Assembly (NCBI RefSeq): GCF_024346955.1
Contig: NZ_AP024883.1
Span: forward strand, 2,418,001-2,482,000
Reading direction: 5' to 3'
From: Vibrio mangrovi
GTDB lineage: Bacteria > Pseudomonadota > Gammaproteobacteria > Enterobacterales > Vibrionaceae
DNA: 64,000 nt
Made by a program: the position numbers and the translations under genes. The notes beneath the pieces are model-generated. The model was given only the letters and a program-made list of their open reading frames with translations. It was not told where the DNA came from and made no database searches. Every line of letters begins with the position of its first letter. Within the stretch, counting starts at the first letter, position 1. This document shows, piece after piece, positions 8,436-16,661 of this stretch.

Positions 8436-8453
8436 CCGCCTCTCTTCGACTAT

Positions 8454-8529
8454 TCCCCCTTAGTTCAGTCGGTAGAACGGCGGACTGTTAATCCGTATGT
8501 CGCAGGTTCGAGTCCCGCAGGGGGAGCCA
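8454..8529 (+). tRNA. tRNA-Asn (anticodon GTT)
   Basis: 76 bases that fold as a cloverleaf: acceptor TCCCCCT/AGGGGGA, D-arm TAGTTCAGTCGGTAGAACG, anticodon loop CTGTTAA with GTT at 8487-8489, T-arm with GGTTCGAGTCC and encoded GCCA end. The match to gammaproteobacterial tRNA-Asn is unambiguous. Confidence 0.98.
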
Positions 8530-8540
8530 AATTCAGAAAA

Positions 8541-8565
8541 AAGACGCCCTCAGGCGTCTTTTTTG
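8541..8565 (+). terminator. Terminator after tRNA-Asn
   Basis: Stem AAGACGCC (8541-8548) and GGCGTCTT (8553-8560) with 4-base loop, followed by TTTTTG. On the minus strand an A run precedes, giving T residues, so it may also stop alsR transcripts. Confidence 0.85.
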
Positions 8566-8619
8566 TCTCCGGGCCCAGTGATTTCTAATCGACCACGAAA
8601 GATCAACAGCCCCTAGTCA

Positions 8620-9501
8620 TCACTCGTCAGTCTGGCTGAGCTTTGCCACCACCTTGAGCACTTGCTTATTAAGATTGGATGCTTCCCAAGCAACCACGAT
8701 TCGGCTAGTCAGTTTGATATCCTCGATTTTCGCAACAACAACCGAGTTATCCAGATGCTCAGCCAGTGAATACGGCACAATCGCAATACCCAGCCCAGCC
8801 TGTGCCATCGCAATCGTCGTACGCAGCTGCGGCGCGGCAAGATGTGGTTCAAGCCGTATACCGGCATCGGCGAAAAGTGTATGCATACCATCAAACAGAG
8901 CGGGACCGGTTTCACGTGGAAACAGTAAAATTTTTTGCTCCCGGAGCTGTTTCATCCGGATACAATCAAATTGCGCTAATGCATGATCAGCAGGAATCAC
9001 CGCCACAAACGGGTCATCAAGCAGCAGTCTGCGTTCAAAAGACTCACTGGCGTAACAAGGCAACCGCATGATCGCAATATCTAACTGTTTGCTCGTCAAC
9101 TGAGCAGCCAGTTCTGACATCGGCAGCTCAGCGGTCTTCAGGTTAATATTCTCATGCTGAAGACGGCCCATTTTCTCCAGTACCTGAATACAGGTTGAAG
9201 TTGAAGTGGCAAACCCAATCCTTACTTCCGTATGTTCACCACGGGCAATCTGTCTGATTTTCGCTTTTGCCCGTTCCACATCAGCGAGAATATTCACCGC
9301 ATCGGCGTAAAACACTTCCCCAGCCAGAGTCAGTTCCACCCCTCTGGATAAACGTTTAAACAGGTCTACGCCCAATTCATACTCCAGCTTTTTAATCTGC
9401 TGACTCAGTGGTGGCTGGGCAATCCCAAGTTGTTCAGCTGCCCTTGTAAAATGACGCGTCTGAGCAACAGCAACAAAATACTTGAGGTAACGGAATTCCA
9501 T
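8620..9501 (-). CDS. alsR: LysR-family regulator of acetoin synthesis (AlsR-like)
   Basis: 293 residues. N-terminal winged helix-turn-helix typical of LysR proteins (FTRAAEQLGIAQPPLSQQIKKLE, about residues 18-40) and a C-terminal periplasmic-binding-protein-like effector domain. It is divergent from alsD with a 96-base intergenic region, the arrangement of AlsR with the alsSD genes in V. cholerae and Bacillus. It is therefore inferred to activate acetolactate/acetoin synthesis in response to acetate or low pH. Function rests on context; the family call is certain. Confidence 0.88.
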   Translation of the reverse strand: MEFRYLKYFVAVAQTRHFTRAAEQLGIAQPPLSQQIKKLEYELGVDLFKRLSRGVELTLAGEVFYADAVNILADVERAKAKIRQIARGEHTEVRIGFATSTSTCIQVLEKMGRLQHENINLKTAELPMSELAAQLTSKQLDIAIMRLPCYASESFERRLLLDDPFVAVIPADHALAQFDCIRMKQLREQKILLFPRETGPALFDGMHTLFADAGIRLEPHLAAPQLRTTIAMAQAGLGIAIVPYSLAEHLDNSVVVAKIEDIKLTSRIVVAWEASNLNKQVLKVVAKLSQTDE

Positions 9502-9597
9502 ATTTTTTCCATATCAAAATAAATCTTTTTTATATTGGATTTAGTACGGTAAAGAAGTCAATCTAAATATACAATTGATTGCACAATGGATTAACTC

Positions 9598-10383
9598 ATG
9601 CGCGGATTCTATAACCCTCAATGTGACTGTTCGCTCGATATAGCAAAAGAATTTGCTGAATATCATCACGTGACCAATGATGGTGAAATTTTTCAGACTT
9701 CGTTAATGAGCGCCTTGATTGCCGGCGTTTATGAAGGCTCGACGACCGTAGAACAGTTACTGGAACACGGCGATTTTGGCTTGGGAACATTCAACCAACT
9801 CGATGGTGAACTTATCGCGTTTGATAAGCACGTTTTTCAGCTCAAGTCGGATGGCTCAGCCAATCCGGCAGATATGACGCAAAGAACGCCTTTTGCGGTG
9901 ATGACTTTTTTTAAAGCAGATATTGAGCTACCACTGACATCACGGATGTCCCGTGAGACCGTTCATCAACTGATCGATAGCATGATTCCAAGCGACAATA
10001 TGTTCTGTGCATTACGCATTGATGGGGTCTTCGACTTTGTCCGCACCCGCACGGTGCCCAAACAAAACCGTCCCTACCGACCCATGCTTGAGGTTGTCAA
10101 AGAACAACCCACATTCCGTTTCACACACAAGCAAGGTGTCATCGCCGGATTTCGCAGCCCCAGATATACCACAGGTATCAATGTTCCCGGCTATCACGAA
10201 CATTTCATTACCGATGACCGTCAAGGAGGCGGCCACATTCAGGATTACTGTATTTCATCCGGATTCCTCCAGATTGGCAAAGTGTCGCGGCTGGTGATCG
10301 ATACACCGGCTTCTGCGGATTTTCTTAGTGCGAATCTGGCTCCGGAAGATATTCGTACCGCCATCGATAAGGCGGAAAAATAA
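9598..10383 (+). CDS. alsD: Alpha-acetolactate decarboxylase
   Basis: 261 residues, BudA/AlsD family. The N-terminal GVYEGSTTVEQLLEHGDFGLGTF (about 41-63) and the zinc-ligand region GYHEHFITDDRQGGGHIQDY (about 198-217; the His residues bind the catalytic metal) are visible. It decarboxylates alpha-acetolactate to (R)-acetoin, diverting pyruvate from acid production. ATG at 9598 follows the short intergenic region shared with alsR. It is followed 31 bases later by alsS. Confidence 0.96.
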   Translation: MRGFYNPQCDCSLDIAKEFAEYHHVTNDGEIFQTSLMSALIAGVYEGSTTVEQLLEHGDFGLGTFNQLDGELIAFDKHVFQLKSDGSANPADMTQRTPFAVMTFFKADIELPLTSRMSRETVHQLIDSMIPSDNMFCALRIDGVFDFVRTRTVPKQNRPYRPMLEVVKEQPTFRFTHKQGVIAGFRSPRYTTGINVPGYHEHFITDDRQGGGHIQDYCISSGFLQIGKVSRLVIDTPASADFLSANLAPEDIRTAIDKAEK

Positions 10384-10414
10384 CAATGTCAGGCAAAATA
10401 ACAAGGACAACACC

Positions 10415-12121
10415 ATGCAATCCAAACCTTCAACCAAAAACGGGGCTCAGTTGATTGCTCAGCAACTGGAGTCACTCGGTATCCAATATATTTTCGGTAT
10501 TCCCGGAGCCAAAATAGATCGATTATTTGATGCAATTGAAGACACTAGTATTCAGATGGTTCCGGTCCGTCATGAAGCCAACGGAGCCTTTATGGCCGGT
10601 GTCGTCGGTCGGTTAACCGGCAAAGCCGGTGTCACTATGGTTACTTCCGGTCCCGGCTGCGGCAACTTAGTATCCGGTGTCGCCACCGCCAATTCAGAAG
10701 GAGATCCACTGATTGCCATCGGCGGCGCCGTTAAACGAGCTGACCAACAAAAGCAAACTCACCAAAGTATGGATACGGTCAGCATTTTTCGTTCGATCAC
10801 GAAGTTCAGTGCCGAAGTTCAGCATGTAGACGCTGCCAGTGAAATCATCGCCAACGCATTTCGCATCGCCGAGTCAGGCCGTCCGGGCGCTTGTTTCCTC
10901 AGTTTGCCTCAGGATGTTTTGTCCGAACAGACTCAGAGTGACATCATTGTTCCCTCGGCGTGCATTCACCCCGGTTGTGCTGACATGACTGCGATTGAAG
11001 AAGCCGTTCACCGAATCAGTGCCGCTCAGCGCTGTGTGGTTTTGCTCGGTCTGCACGCCAGCCGTAGCGAAAACGCAGCTTCTATCGCTCGGTTTCTGCA
11101 AAAAACACATTTACCGGTTGTCGGTACCTATCAGGCAGCGGGAACCGTTGATATCAACTACTATCACAACTTTGCCGGTCGTGTCGGTTTATTCAACAAT
11201 CAGCCCGGTGACGTACTGTTACGCGATGCGGATCTGATCCTCACCATCGGTTTCAGTCCCATTGAATATGATCCCGAGTTATGGAACAGCCAACGCTGTC
11301 CGGTCATTCACCTTGACATTGAACCGGCCGAGTATCAGCTCAACTATCAACCGTGCGTGGAGATTGTCGGCGACATTGCCCAGTCATTGGATCAGATGAA
11401 TCATCGCATCTCTGGCTATTCCCGCCTCTCTCCGATGGCGATGTCCGTTTTGGAAGAAGTGGCTCAGCAACGCCAGATCATCAGAACTTATCCAAATGTA
11501 TACAACCAACAGGGCTTCCATCCACTGACACTAATCAAAGCGATGCAATCGATCATTGCGCCAGACACCACCCTCTGTCTCGACATGGGCAGTTTCCACA
11601 TCTGGATTGCCCGATACTTGAGCTGTTTCCGCGCTCGTCAGATGCTCGTATCCAACGGACAACAAACTATGGGGGTCGCTCTGCCGTGGGCGATTGGCGC
11701 CAGCCTGCTCAAACCCGGCAGTAAAGTGGTTTCCGTTTCCGGAGACGGCGGCTTCATGCAATCGAGTATGGAGCTGGAAACCGCAGTCAGGCTGAAATGC
11801 AACATCCTCCACATTGTGTGGGTCGACAACGCCTACAATATGGTTGAAATGCAGGAAATGAAAAAATATCAGCGCTTCTCTGGTGTGAAATTCGGCCCGA
11901 TCGATTTCAAAGCATATGCCGAATCATTCGGTGCCAAAGGATTCGCAGTGACCAGTCAATATGAACTGGCTGATACCCTGAAAAAAGCTATGGACTTTGA
12001 AGGCCCGTCGGTCGTAGCCATCCCTGTCGATTACAGCGACAACTACAAACTGATGTTGCCGCGCACAGCAAAGAATCAGGATCCCATTTTTATTCGCCAG
12101 CATGAAGGAGAACTCGTATGA
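10415..12121 (+). CDS. alsS: Catabolic acetolactate synthase
   Basis: 568 residues from ATG 10415, which has AAGGA 8 bases upstream; the frame is open further upstream but that part is not family sequence and overlaps alsD. The thiamine-diphosphate enzyme fold is clear: N-terminal YIFGIPGAKIDRLFDAIED with catalytic-type glutamate region VRHEANGAFMAGV, and the C-terminal TPP-Mg motif GDGGFMQSSMELETAVRL...NAYNMV. AlsS condenses two pyruvates to alpha-acetolactate; unlike anabolic IlvB it lacks an FAD requirement and a regulatory subunit. Lies between alsD and the dehydrogenase. Confidence 0.95.
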   Translation: MQSKPSTKNGAQLIAQQLESLGIQYIFGIPGAKIDRLFDAIEDTSIQMVPVRHEANGAFMAGVVGRLTGKAGVTMVTSGPGCGNLVSGVATANSEGDPLIAIGGAVKRADQQKQTHQSMDTVSIFRSITKFSAEVQHVDAASEIIANAFRIAESGRPGACFLSLPQDVLSEQTQSDIIVPSACIHPGCADMTAIEEAVHRISAAQRCVVLLGLHASRSENAASIARFLQKTHLPVVGTYQAAGTVDINYYHNFAGRVGLFNNQPGDVLLRDADLILTIGFSPIEYDPELWNSQRCPVIHLDIEPAEYQLNYQPCVEIVGDIAQSLDQMNHRISGYSRLSPMAMSVLEEVAQQRQIIRTYPNVYNQQGFHPLTLIKAMQSIIAPDTTLCLDMGSFHIWIARYLSCFRARQMLVSNGQQTMGVALPWAIGASLLKPGSKVVSVSGDGGFMQSSMELETAVRLKCNILHIVWVDNAYNMVEMQEMKKYQRFSGVKFGPIDFKAYAESFGAKGFAVTSQYELADTLKKAMDFEGPSVVAIPVDYSDNYKLMLPRTAKNQDPIFIRQHEGELV

Positions 12122-12876
12122 GAGGCTTACACAACAAAGTTGCCTTGGTAACAGGTGCCGCCAATGGTATTGGACTCGCTATCGCAAAGCGCCTCTACGC
12201 AGAAGGAGTAAACATTGCCTTAGCGGACTGGAATGAAGAACAGCTTGCTAAAGCAATTGAAGATTTCGATAAGCAACGCGTCTCAGCTCACACCATTGAT
12301 GTGTCCAACCCAGACAAAGTGGAAGCGTTGATTGCCAGCGTCGTCGCCCGTTTCGGGAAACTGGACATTCTGGTAAACAATGCCGGCGTGCATATTCCGG
12401 GAACCGTCCTTGAAGGCAGTGTCGATGACTGGAAGAAGATTTCTTCGGTCAATATTGATGGTGTGGTTTATTGCGCTAAGTTTGCCTTACCTGAATTGCT
12501 GAAAACCAAAGGCTGCATCGTTAATACCGCCTCCGTTTCCGGTCTGGGTGGTGACTGGGGTGCTGCATTCTACTGTGCCAGCAAAGGTGCAGTCGTGAAT
12601 CTGACCCGCGCGATGGCACTGGATCACGGTGCTGAGGGTGTGCGCATCAATGCCGTTTGCCCTAGTCTGGTAAAAACCAACATGACCAACGGGTGGGCAC
12701 AGGACATTCGCGATAAATTCAATGAACGAATTGCGTTGGGCCGTGCCGCTGAGCCAGAAGAAATTGCAGCGGTGGTTACTTTTCTGGCGAGTGATGACGC
12801 CTCTTTCATTAACGGTGTAAACCTACCGGTAGACGGTGGTGCCACCGCATCTGATGGGCAGCCTAAAATCGTGTAA
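12118..12876 (+). CDS. budC: Short-chain dehydrogenase, probable acetoin/2,3-butanediol dehydrogenase
   Basis: 252 residues, classical SDR. Cofactor motif TGAANGIG (about 12-19), NNAG (about 89-92), catalytic S (TASVSG) and YCASK (Tyr-x-x-x-Lys, about 154-158). Its ATG overlaps the alsS stop by 4 bases, so it belongs to the alsDS operon and most likely reduces acetoin to 2,3-butanediol (or diacetyl to acetoin) with NAD(P)H. Substrate is inferred from context; the symbol is tentative. Confidence 0.8.
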   Translation: MRGLHNKVALVTGAANGIGLAIAKRLYAEGVNIALADWNEEQLAKAIEDFDKQRVSAHTIDVSNPDKVEALIASVVARFGKLDILVNNAGVHIPGTVLEGSVDDWKKISSVNIDGVVYCAKFALPELLKTKGCIVNTASVSGLGGDWGAAFYCASKGAVVNLTRAMALDHGAEGVRINAVCPSLVKTNMTNGWAQDIRDKFNERIALGRAAEPEEIAAVVTFLASDDASFINGVNLPVDGGATASDGQPKIV

Positions 12877-13231
12877 GCCTAAAACCGACAGTTCAGTGAG
12901 AGCAGTCCCGAGAGCAATCTTGCCCCTCAGAACTGAACTGTCGCCTCTCAGGCTTATCCTGCAATAGATAACAACACATCATGACTCTGCACCCAGCTTT
13001 CTTGCCCGATGCGACCGAACGTGATCAGCATATCCTCGTTTGTTTTCCGGGCCTTTGTACTGTTTTCTTCCCCATCTTCCCTTGTAAGCACCGGTTCCTG
13101 AAAAACCACACTGAATATACGACACAATGACAAAAATACCGGGCATCAGAAAAACCATAGACTTCCTTGGTTGTTATTCCGCATATAAAACTGGATAATA
13201 AAAAGATTATTAGAATCACAAGCGGCAAATT
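12877..13231. other. Gene-free region between the acetoin operon and rsxA
   Basis: 355 bases without a supported gene. It holds a long inverted repeat (12886-12943) and the rsx promoter region. A 67-codon minus-strand frame (13025-13228) has no family resemblance and is not called. Confidence 0.6.
12886..12943. repeat. Inverted repeat downstream of the acetoin operon
   Basis: Perfect 12-base arms CGACAGTTCAGT (12886-12897) and ACTGAACTGTCG (12932-12943) with a 34-base loop; flanking GCCT/AGGC could extend the pairing. There is no T tract after it, so it is not a typical rho-independent terminator, though it may still end or stabilise the transcript. Confidence 0.65.
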
Positions 13232-13813
13232 ATGACCGAATACCTTTTGTTGCTGATCGGCACTGTGCTGGTAAACAACTTCGTACTGGTTAAGTTTCTG
13301 GGCTTATGTCCCTTTATGGGCGTGTCAAAAAAGCTGGAGACAGCGATAGGCATGGGGTTGGCAACAACTTTTGTGCTAACACTGGCTTCTGTCTGTTCCT
13401 ATCTGGTCGAAAGCTATATTCTCAAGCCATTTGATATCGGCTACCTGCGTACTATGAGTTTCATTCTGGTCATTGCGGTTGTAGTTCAGTTCACAGAAAT
13501 GGTTGTGCATAAAACCAGCCCGACCCTCTATCGTCTGTTGGGTATCTTTTTACCGTTAATTACTACGAACTGTGCTGTGTTAGGCGTCGCTTTATTAAAT
13601 ATCAACGAAAACCATAATTTCATCGAATCGGTCATCTATGGGTTCGGTGCTGCTGTTGGCTTTTCACTGGTATTAATTCTGTTTGCCTCGATGCGGGAAA
13701 GAATCAACGTTGCTGATGTCCCGACACCGTTTAAAGGTGCGTCAATCGCAATGATTACCGCGGGACTAATGTCGCTTGCATTCATGGGCTTTACTGGACT
13801 GGTTAAACTGTAA
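13232..13813 (+). CDS. rsxA: Electron transport complex subunit RsxA (RnfA)
   Basis: 193 residues, six-helix membrane protein of the RnfA/RnfE/NqrDE family (MTEYLLLLIGTVLVNNFVLV; GLCPFMGVSKK). First gene of the rsxABCDGE operon, encoding a membrane complex that couples electron flow between NADH and ferredoxin to an ion gradient and in E. coli keeps SoxR reduced. The TAA stop overlaps the ATG of rsxB by one base. Confidence 0.97.
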   Translation: MTEYLLLLIGTVLVNNFVLVKFLGLCPFMGVSKKLETAIGMGLATTFVLTLASVCSYLVESYILKPFDIGYLRTMSFILVIAVVVQFTEMVVHKTSPTLYRLLGIFLPLITTNCAVLGVALLNINENHNFIESVIYGFGAAVGFSLVLILFASMRERINVADVPTPFKGASIAMITAGLMSLAFMGFTGLVKL

Positions 13814-14403
13814 TGAACGCAATTCTTATTGCCATTATCGCACTCGCGGTACTTGCCGCTGTTTTTGGTGCGATTCTAGGCTATGCCTCTATTCGTTTTA
13901 AAGTTGAAGGCGATCCAATCGTTGATCAAATTGATTCGATTCTTCCTCAGACCCAATGTGGTCAATGTGGTTATCCGGGATGTCGTCCCTATGCTGAAGC
14001 CATTGCCAATGGTGATAACATTAATAAATGTCCTCCCGGAGGTCAGGCAACGATCGAAAAACTCGCCGATCTGATGGGTGTTGATGTTCCCGAATCTGCT
14101 CATGACCTCAGTGATGACACCAAAATGGTCGCCTTTATTCATGAAGATATGTGTATCGGCTGCACGAAATGTATTCAGGCGTGTCCGGTAGATGCCATTG
14201 TTGGCGGCACAAAAGCACTGCATACAGTGATAAAAGATGAATGTACCGGATGTGATCTCTGTGTCTCTCCCTGCCCGACAGATTGTATTGAAATGATCCC
14301 GGTCCGACCGACAACCGAAACCTGGAAATGGCAAATGAATGCGATTCCTGTCGTCAATGTGACTGAAACAGCCTCTTCCTTACCCAATCATAATAACCAT
14401 TAA
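13813..14403 (+). CDS. rsxB: Electron transport complex subunit RsxB (RnfB, ferredoxin-like)
   Basis: 196 residues: N-terminal membrane helix (about 5-25), a 4Fe-4S domain with cysteines CGQCGYPGC and a later cysteine (about 49-75), then two ferredoxin-type [4Fe-4S] motifs CIGCTKCIQACP (about 113-124) and CTGCDLCVSPCP (about 143-154). It carries electrons between RsxC and the membrane subunits. Overlaps rsxA by one base. Confidence 0.97.
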   Translation: MNAILIAIIALAVLAAVFGAILGYASIRFKVEGDPIVDQIDSILPQTQCGQCGYPGCRPYAEAIANGDNINKCPPGGQATIEKLADLMGVDVPESAHDLSDDTKMVAFIHEDMCIGCTKCIQACPVDAIVGGTKALHTVIKDECTGCDLCVSPCPTDCIEMIPVRPTTETWKWQMNAIPVVNVTETASSLPNHNNH

Positions 14404-14411
14404 GGACTGAT

Positions 14412-16661
14412 ATGCTGTCATTAATCGAACAAATCAAATCAGGCCGGTTATGGGATTTCCCTGGTGGTATCCATCCACCGGAGAACAAACGTCAGTCTAA
14501 TCAGACACTACCTGAATCAGCGACAATACCGGATGAAGTGGTACTTCCACTCAAGCAACATATTGGTAAACCCGGAGATCTGCTGGTTTCTGCCGGTGAA
14601 CACGTTTTAAAAGGGCAGCCGCTGACGAAATCGATGTCCGCATTTAACCTGCCAATTCATGCGCCGACTTCCGGAGTTGTTACTGCGATCGAACCCCGGA
14701 CTTCCGCTCACCCTTCCGGTCTGCCGGAACTGGCGGTAATTATTCAACCCGACGGGCAGGATAAATGGTGTGAACATACGGCCTATCCTGATTATCAATC
14801 GCATTCCCCAGAAAATCTTATCGAGATTATTCGTCAGGCCGGTATTTCAGGAATGGGCGGCGCAGGTTTCCCAACTGCAAAAAAAATCCTCTCCGGACTG
14901 GCCCGAACAGAGATCCTTATTATCAATGCTGCCGAATGTGAACCTTATATCACAGCAGATGATGTCCTGATGCAACATTACGCCAGAGAAATTATTCAGG
15001 GTCTCGATATACTCGAACATATCTTATCTCCGAAGCTAATTATTATTGGTATAGAAGATAATAAACCGGAGGCTATCGCCGCACTGGAATCCGCTGCAAC
15101 CGACAAGAACATCGTCATCCGGGTTATCCCGACAAAATACCCTTCCGGCGGAGAAAAACAGTTAATCAAGATACTCACCAATCTTGAAGTTCCGGCAGAT
15201 AAACTCCCGGCAGATATCGGGCTCATGGTACAGAATATTGGTTCAGTTCACGCAATTCAAAGAGCTATCATTCACGGAGAGCCATTAATCCAGAGGCTGG
15301 TGACACTAACCGGGGCAACATTTGAACAACCCCGTAATGTCTGGACACTGATTGGGACGCCAGTCCGTCATCTGTTGGAAAAATATCGCTACCGGGCGGA
15401 TAAAAAACTCCCCCGTCTGATCATGGGTGGCCCAATGATGGGCTTTACACTTCCTCATGCGAATGTTCCCGTAACCAAAACAACCAACTGTATTCTGGCT
15501 CCGACCCGGAAAGAGATATCCCCTGCACAACATGAACTGGCATGTATCCGCTGCGGTCAGTGTGCAGAAGCTTGTCCGGCATCTCTGCTTCCTCAGCAAC
15601 TTCAGTGGCATGCAAAAGCCGAAGAGTATGATAAATGCGAAGCACTGAACCTGAAAGATTGTATTGAATGCGGCGCCTGTGCTTATGTGTGCCCGAGTGA
15701 GATTCCACTGGTTCAGTACTATCGTCAGGCAAAAGCAGAAATCAGAACCCGGAAGCAGGAAGCTGAAGCAGCCGAACGGGCCAAAGTTCGCTTCGAAGAG
15801 AAGAAAGCCCGTATGGAACGGGACAAGCAGGAAAGAGAAAACCGCTTCAAACAGGCAGCCGACAGCCGCCGTCAGGCGATGGTCAAAGAAAGTGGTGGTC
15901 AGGATGCCATTGCTGCTGCAATTGAGCGGGTAAAATCTAAAAGTGCTCAGGCACAGCCAGATGCCAAACCGGCTGTTGCCGCAGCGATTGCCCGGGCCAA
16001 AGCGAAACAGGAAGCTGCCCGACAAGCCGGTTCCGGCGAACCTGATAATGCTGAGATGATCAAACTCAGAGAAGAACGCAAACAACAAGCCAGAGCACGC
16101 AAGGCAGAAAAAACGGTCGAACCGGTTCAGCCTTCCCCTGAACAGAAAACTGAACATAAAGAGAATGGCGCTCAAAAAGCTGCCGTCGCCGCTGCAATTG
16201 CCCGAGCCAAAGCCAGAAAAGCACAGCAACAGCCTGAGCCGGACAACGCTGAATCCTCTGACGCAGCAAGTACCGAAACCGAGGTGACCGCGCCAGAAGA
16301 TCCCAAAAAAGCTGCCGTCGCCGCTGCAATTGCCCGAGCCAAAGCCAGAAAAGCACAGCAGCAGCCTGAGCCGGACAACGCTGAATCCTCTGACGCAGCA
16401 AGTACCGAAACTGAGGTGACCGCGCCAGAAGATCCCAAGAAAGCCGCCGTCGCAGCTGCGATTGCCCGCGCCAAAGCCAGAAAAGCACTGCAGCAGCCTG
16501 AGCCGGACAACGCTGAATCCTCTGACACAGCAAGCACCGAAACCGAGGTGACCGCGCCAGAAGATCCCAAGAAAGCCGCCGTCGCCGCTGCAATTGCCCG
16601 CGCTAAAGCCAGAAAAGCACAGCAACAATCATCAGCTTCTGATACGGAGGAAGAAGAGTAG
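14412..16661 (+). CDS. rsxC: Electron transport complex subunit RsxC (RnfC) with repeat-bearing C-terminus
   Basis: 749 residues. NADH/FMN-binding region GMGGAGFPTAKK (about 148-159), an SLBB-like region, and two [4Fe-4S] motifs CIRCGQCAEACP (about 379-390) and CIECGACAYVCP (about 418-429). After residue about 440 the protein becomes a charged, coiled-coil-like Ala/Lys/Arg/Glu tail with the module AAVAAAIARAKARKA repeated; the last four copies are near-perfect 44-residue repeats. The tail length is known to vary among RnfC proteins. NADH-oxidising peripheral subunit of the complex. Confidence 0.96.
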   Translation: MLSLIEQIKSGRLWDFPGGIHPPENKRQSNQTLPESATIPDEVVLPLKQHIGKPGDLLVSAGEHVLKGQPLTKSMSAFNLPIHAPTSGVVTAIEPRTSAHPSGLPELAVIIQPDGQDKWCEHTAYPDYQSHSPENLIEIIRQAGISGMGGAGFPTAKKILSGLARTEILIINAAECEPYITADDVLMQHYAREIIQGLDILEHILSPKLIIIGIEDNKPEAIAALESAATDKNIVIRVIPTKYPSGGEKQLIKILTNLEVPADKLPADIGLMVQNIGSVHAIQRAIIHGEPLIQRLVTLTGATFEQPRNVWTLIGTPVRHLLEKYRYRADKKLPRLIMGGPMMGFTLPHANVPVTKTTNCILAPTRKEISPAQHELACIRCGQCAEACPASLLPQQLQWHAKAEEYDKCEALNLKDCIECGACAYVCPSEIPLVQYYRQAKAEIRTRKQEAEAAERAKVRFEEKKARMERDKQERENRFKQAADSRRQAMVKESGGQDAIAAAIERVKSKSAQAQPDAKPAVAAAIARAKAKQEAARQAGSGEPDNAEMIKLREERKQQARARKAEKTVEPVQPSPEQKTEHKENGAQKAAVAAAIARAKARKAQQQPEPDNAESSDAASTETEVTAPEDPKKAAVAAAIARAKARKAQQQPEPDNAESSDAASTETEVTAPEDPKKAAVAAAIARAKARKALQQPEPDNAESSDTASTETEVTAPEDPKKAAVAAAIARAKARKAQQQSSASDTEEEE
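16176..16640 (+). repeat. 132-bp in-frame tandem repeats in rsxC
   Basis: Copies begin at 16176, 16308, 16440 and 16572, exactly 132 bases (44 codons) apart; three are full and the fourth is cut short near the gene end. Each encodes KAAVAAAIARAKARKAQQQ followed by an acidic linker PEPDNAESSD...TEVTAPEDP. The copies differ at only a few bases, which points to recent duplication or gene conversion. Confidence 0.92.

Larger units (their letters stand above)
7874..8453. other. Gene-free AT-rich region between uvrB and tRNA-Asn
   Basis: About 580 bases with no credible coding region. It contains the uvrB promoter, a 10-base palindrome built on DnaA-box sequence (8296-8322), a T-rich tract near 8364-8371, and the tRNA promoter (TTGACA at 8407-8412, TAACAT at 8430-8435). 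Confidence 0.65.

Noticed and set aside
13025..13228. 67-codon minus-strand frame before rsxA
   Set aside because: No family resemblance or ribosome binding site; it occupies the rsx promoter region.
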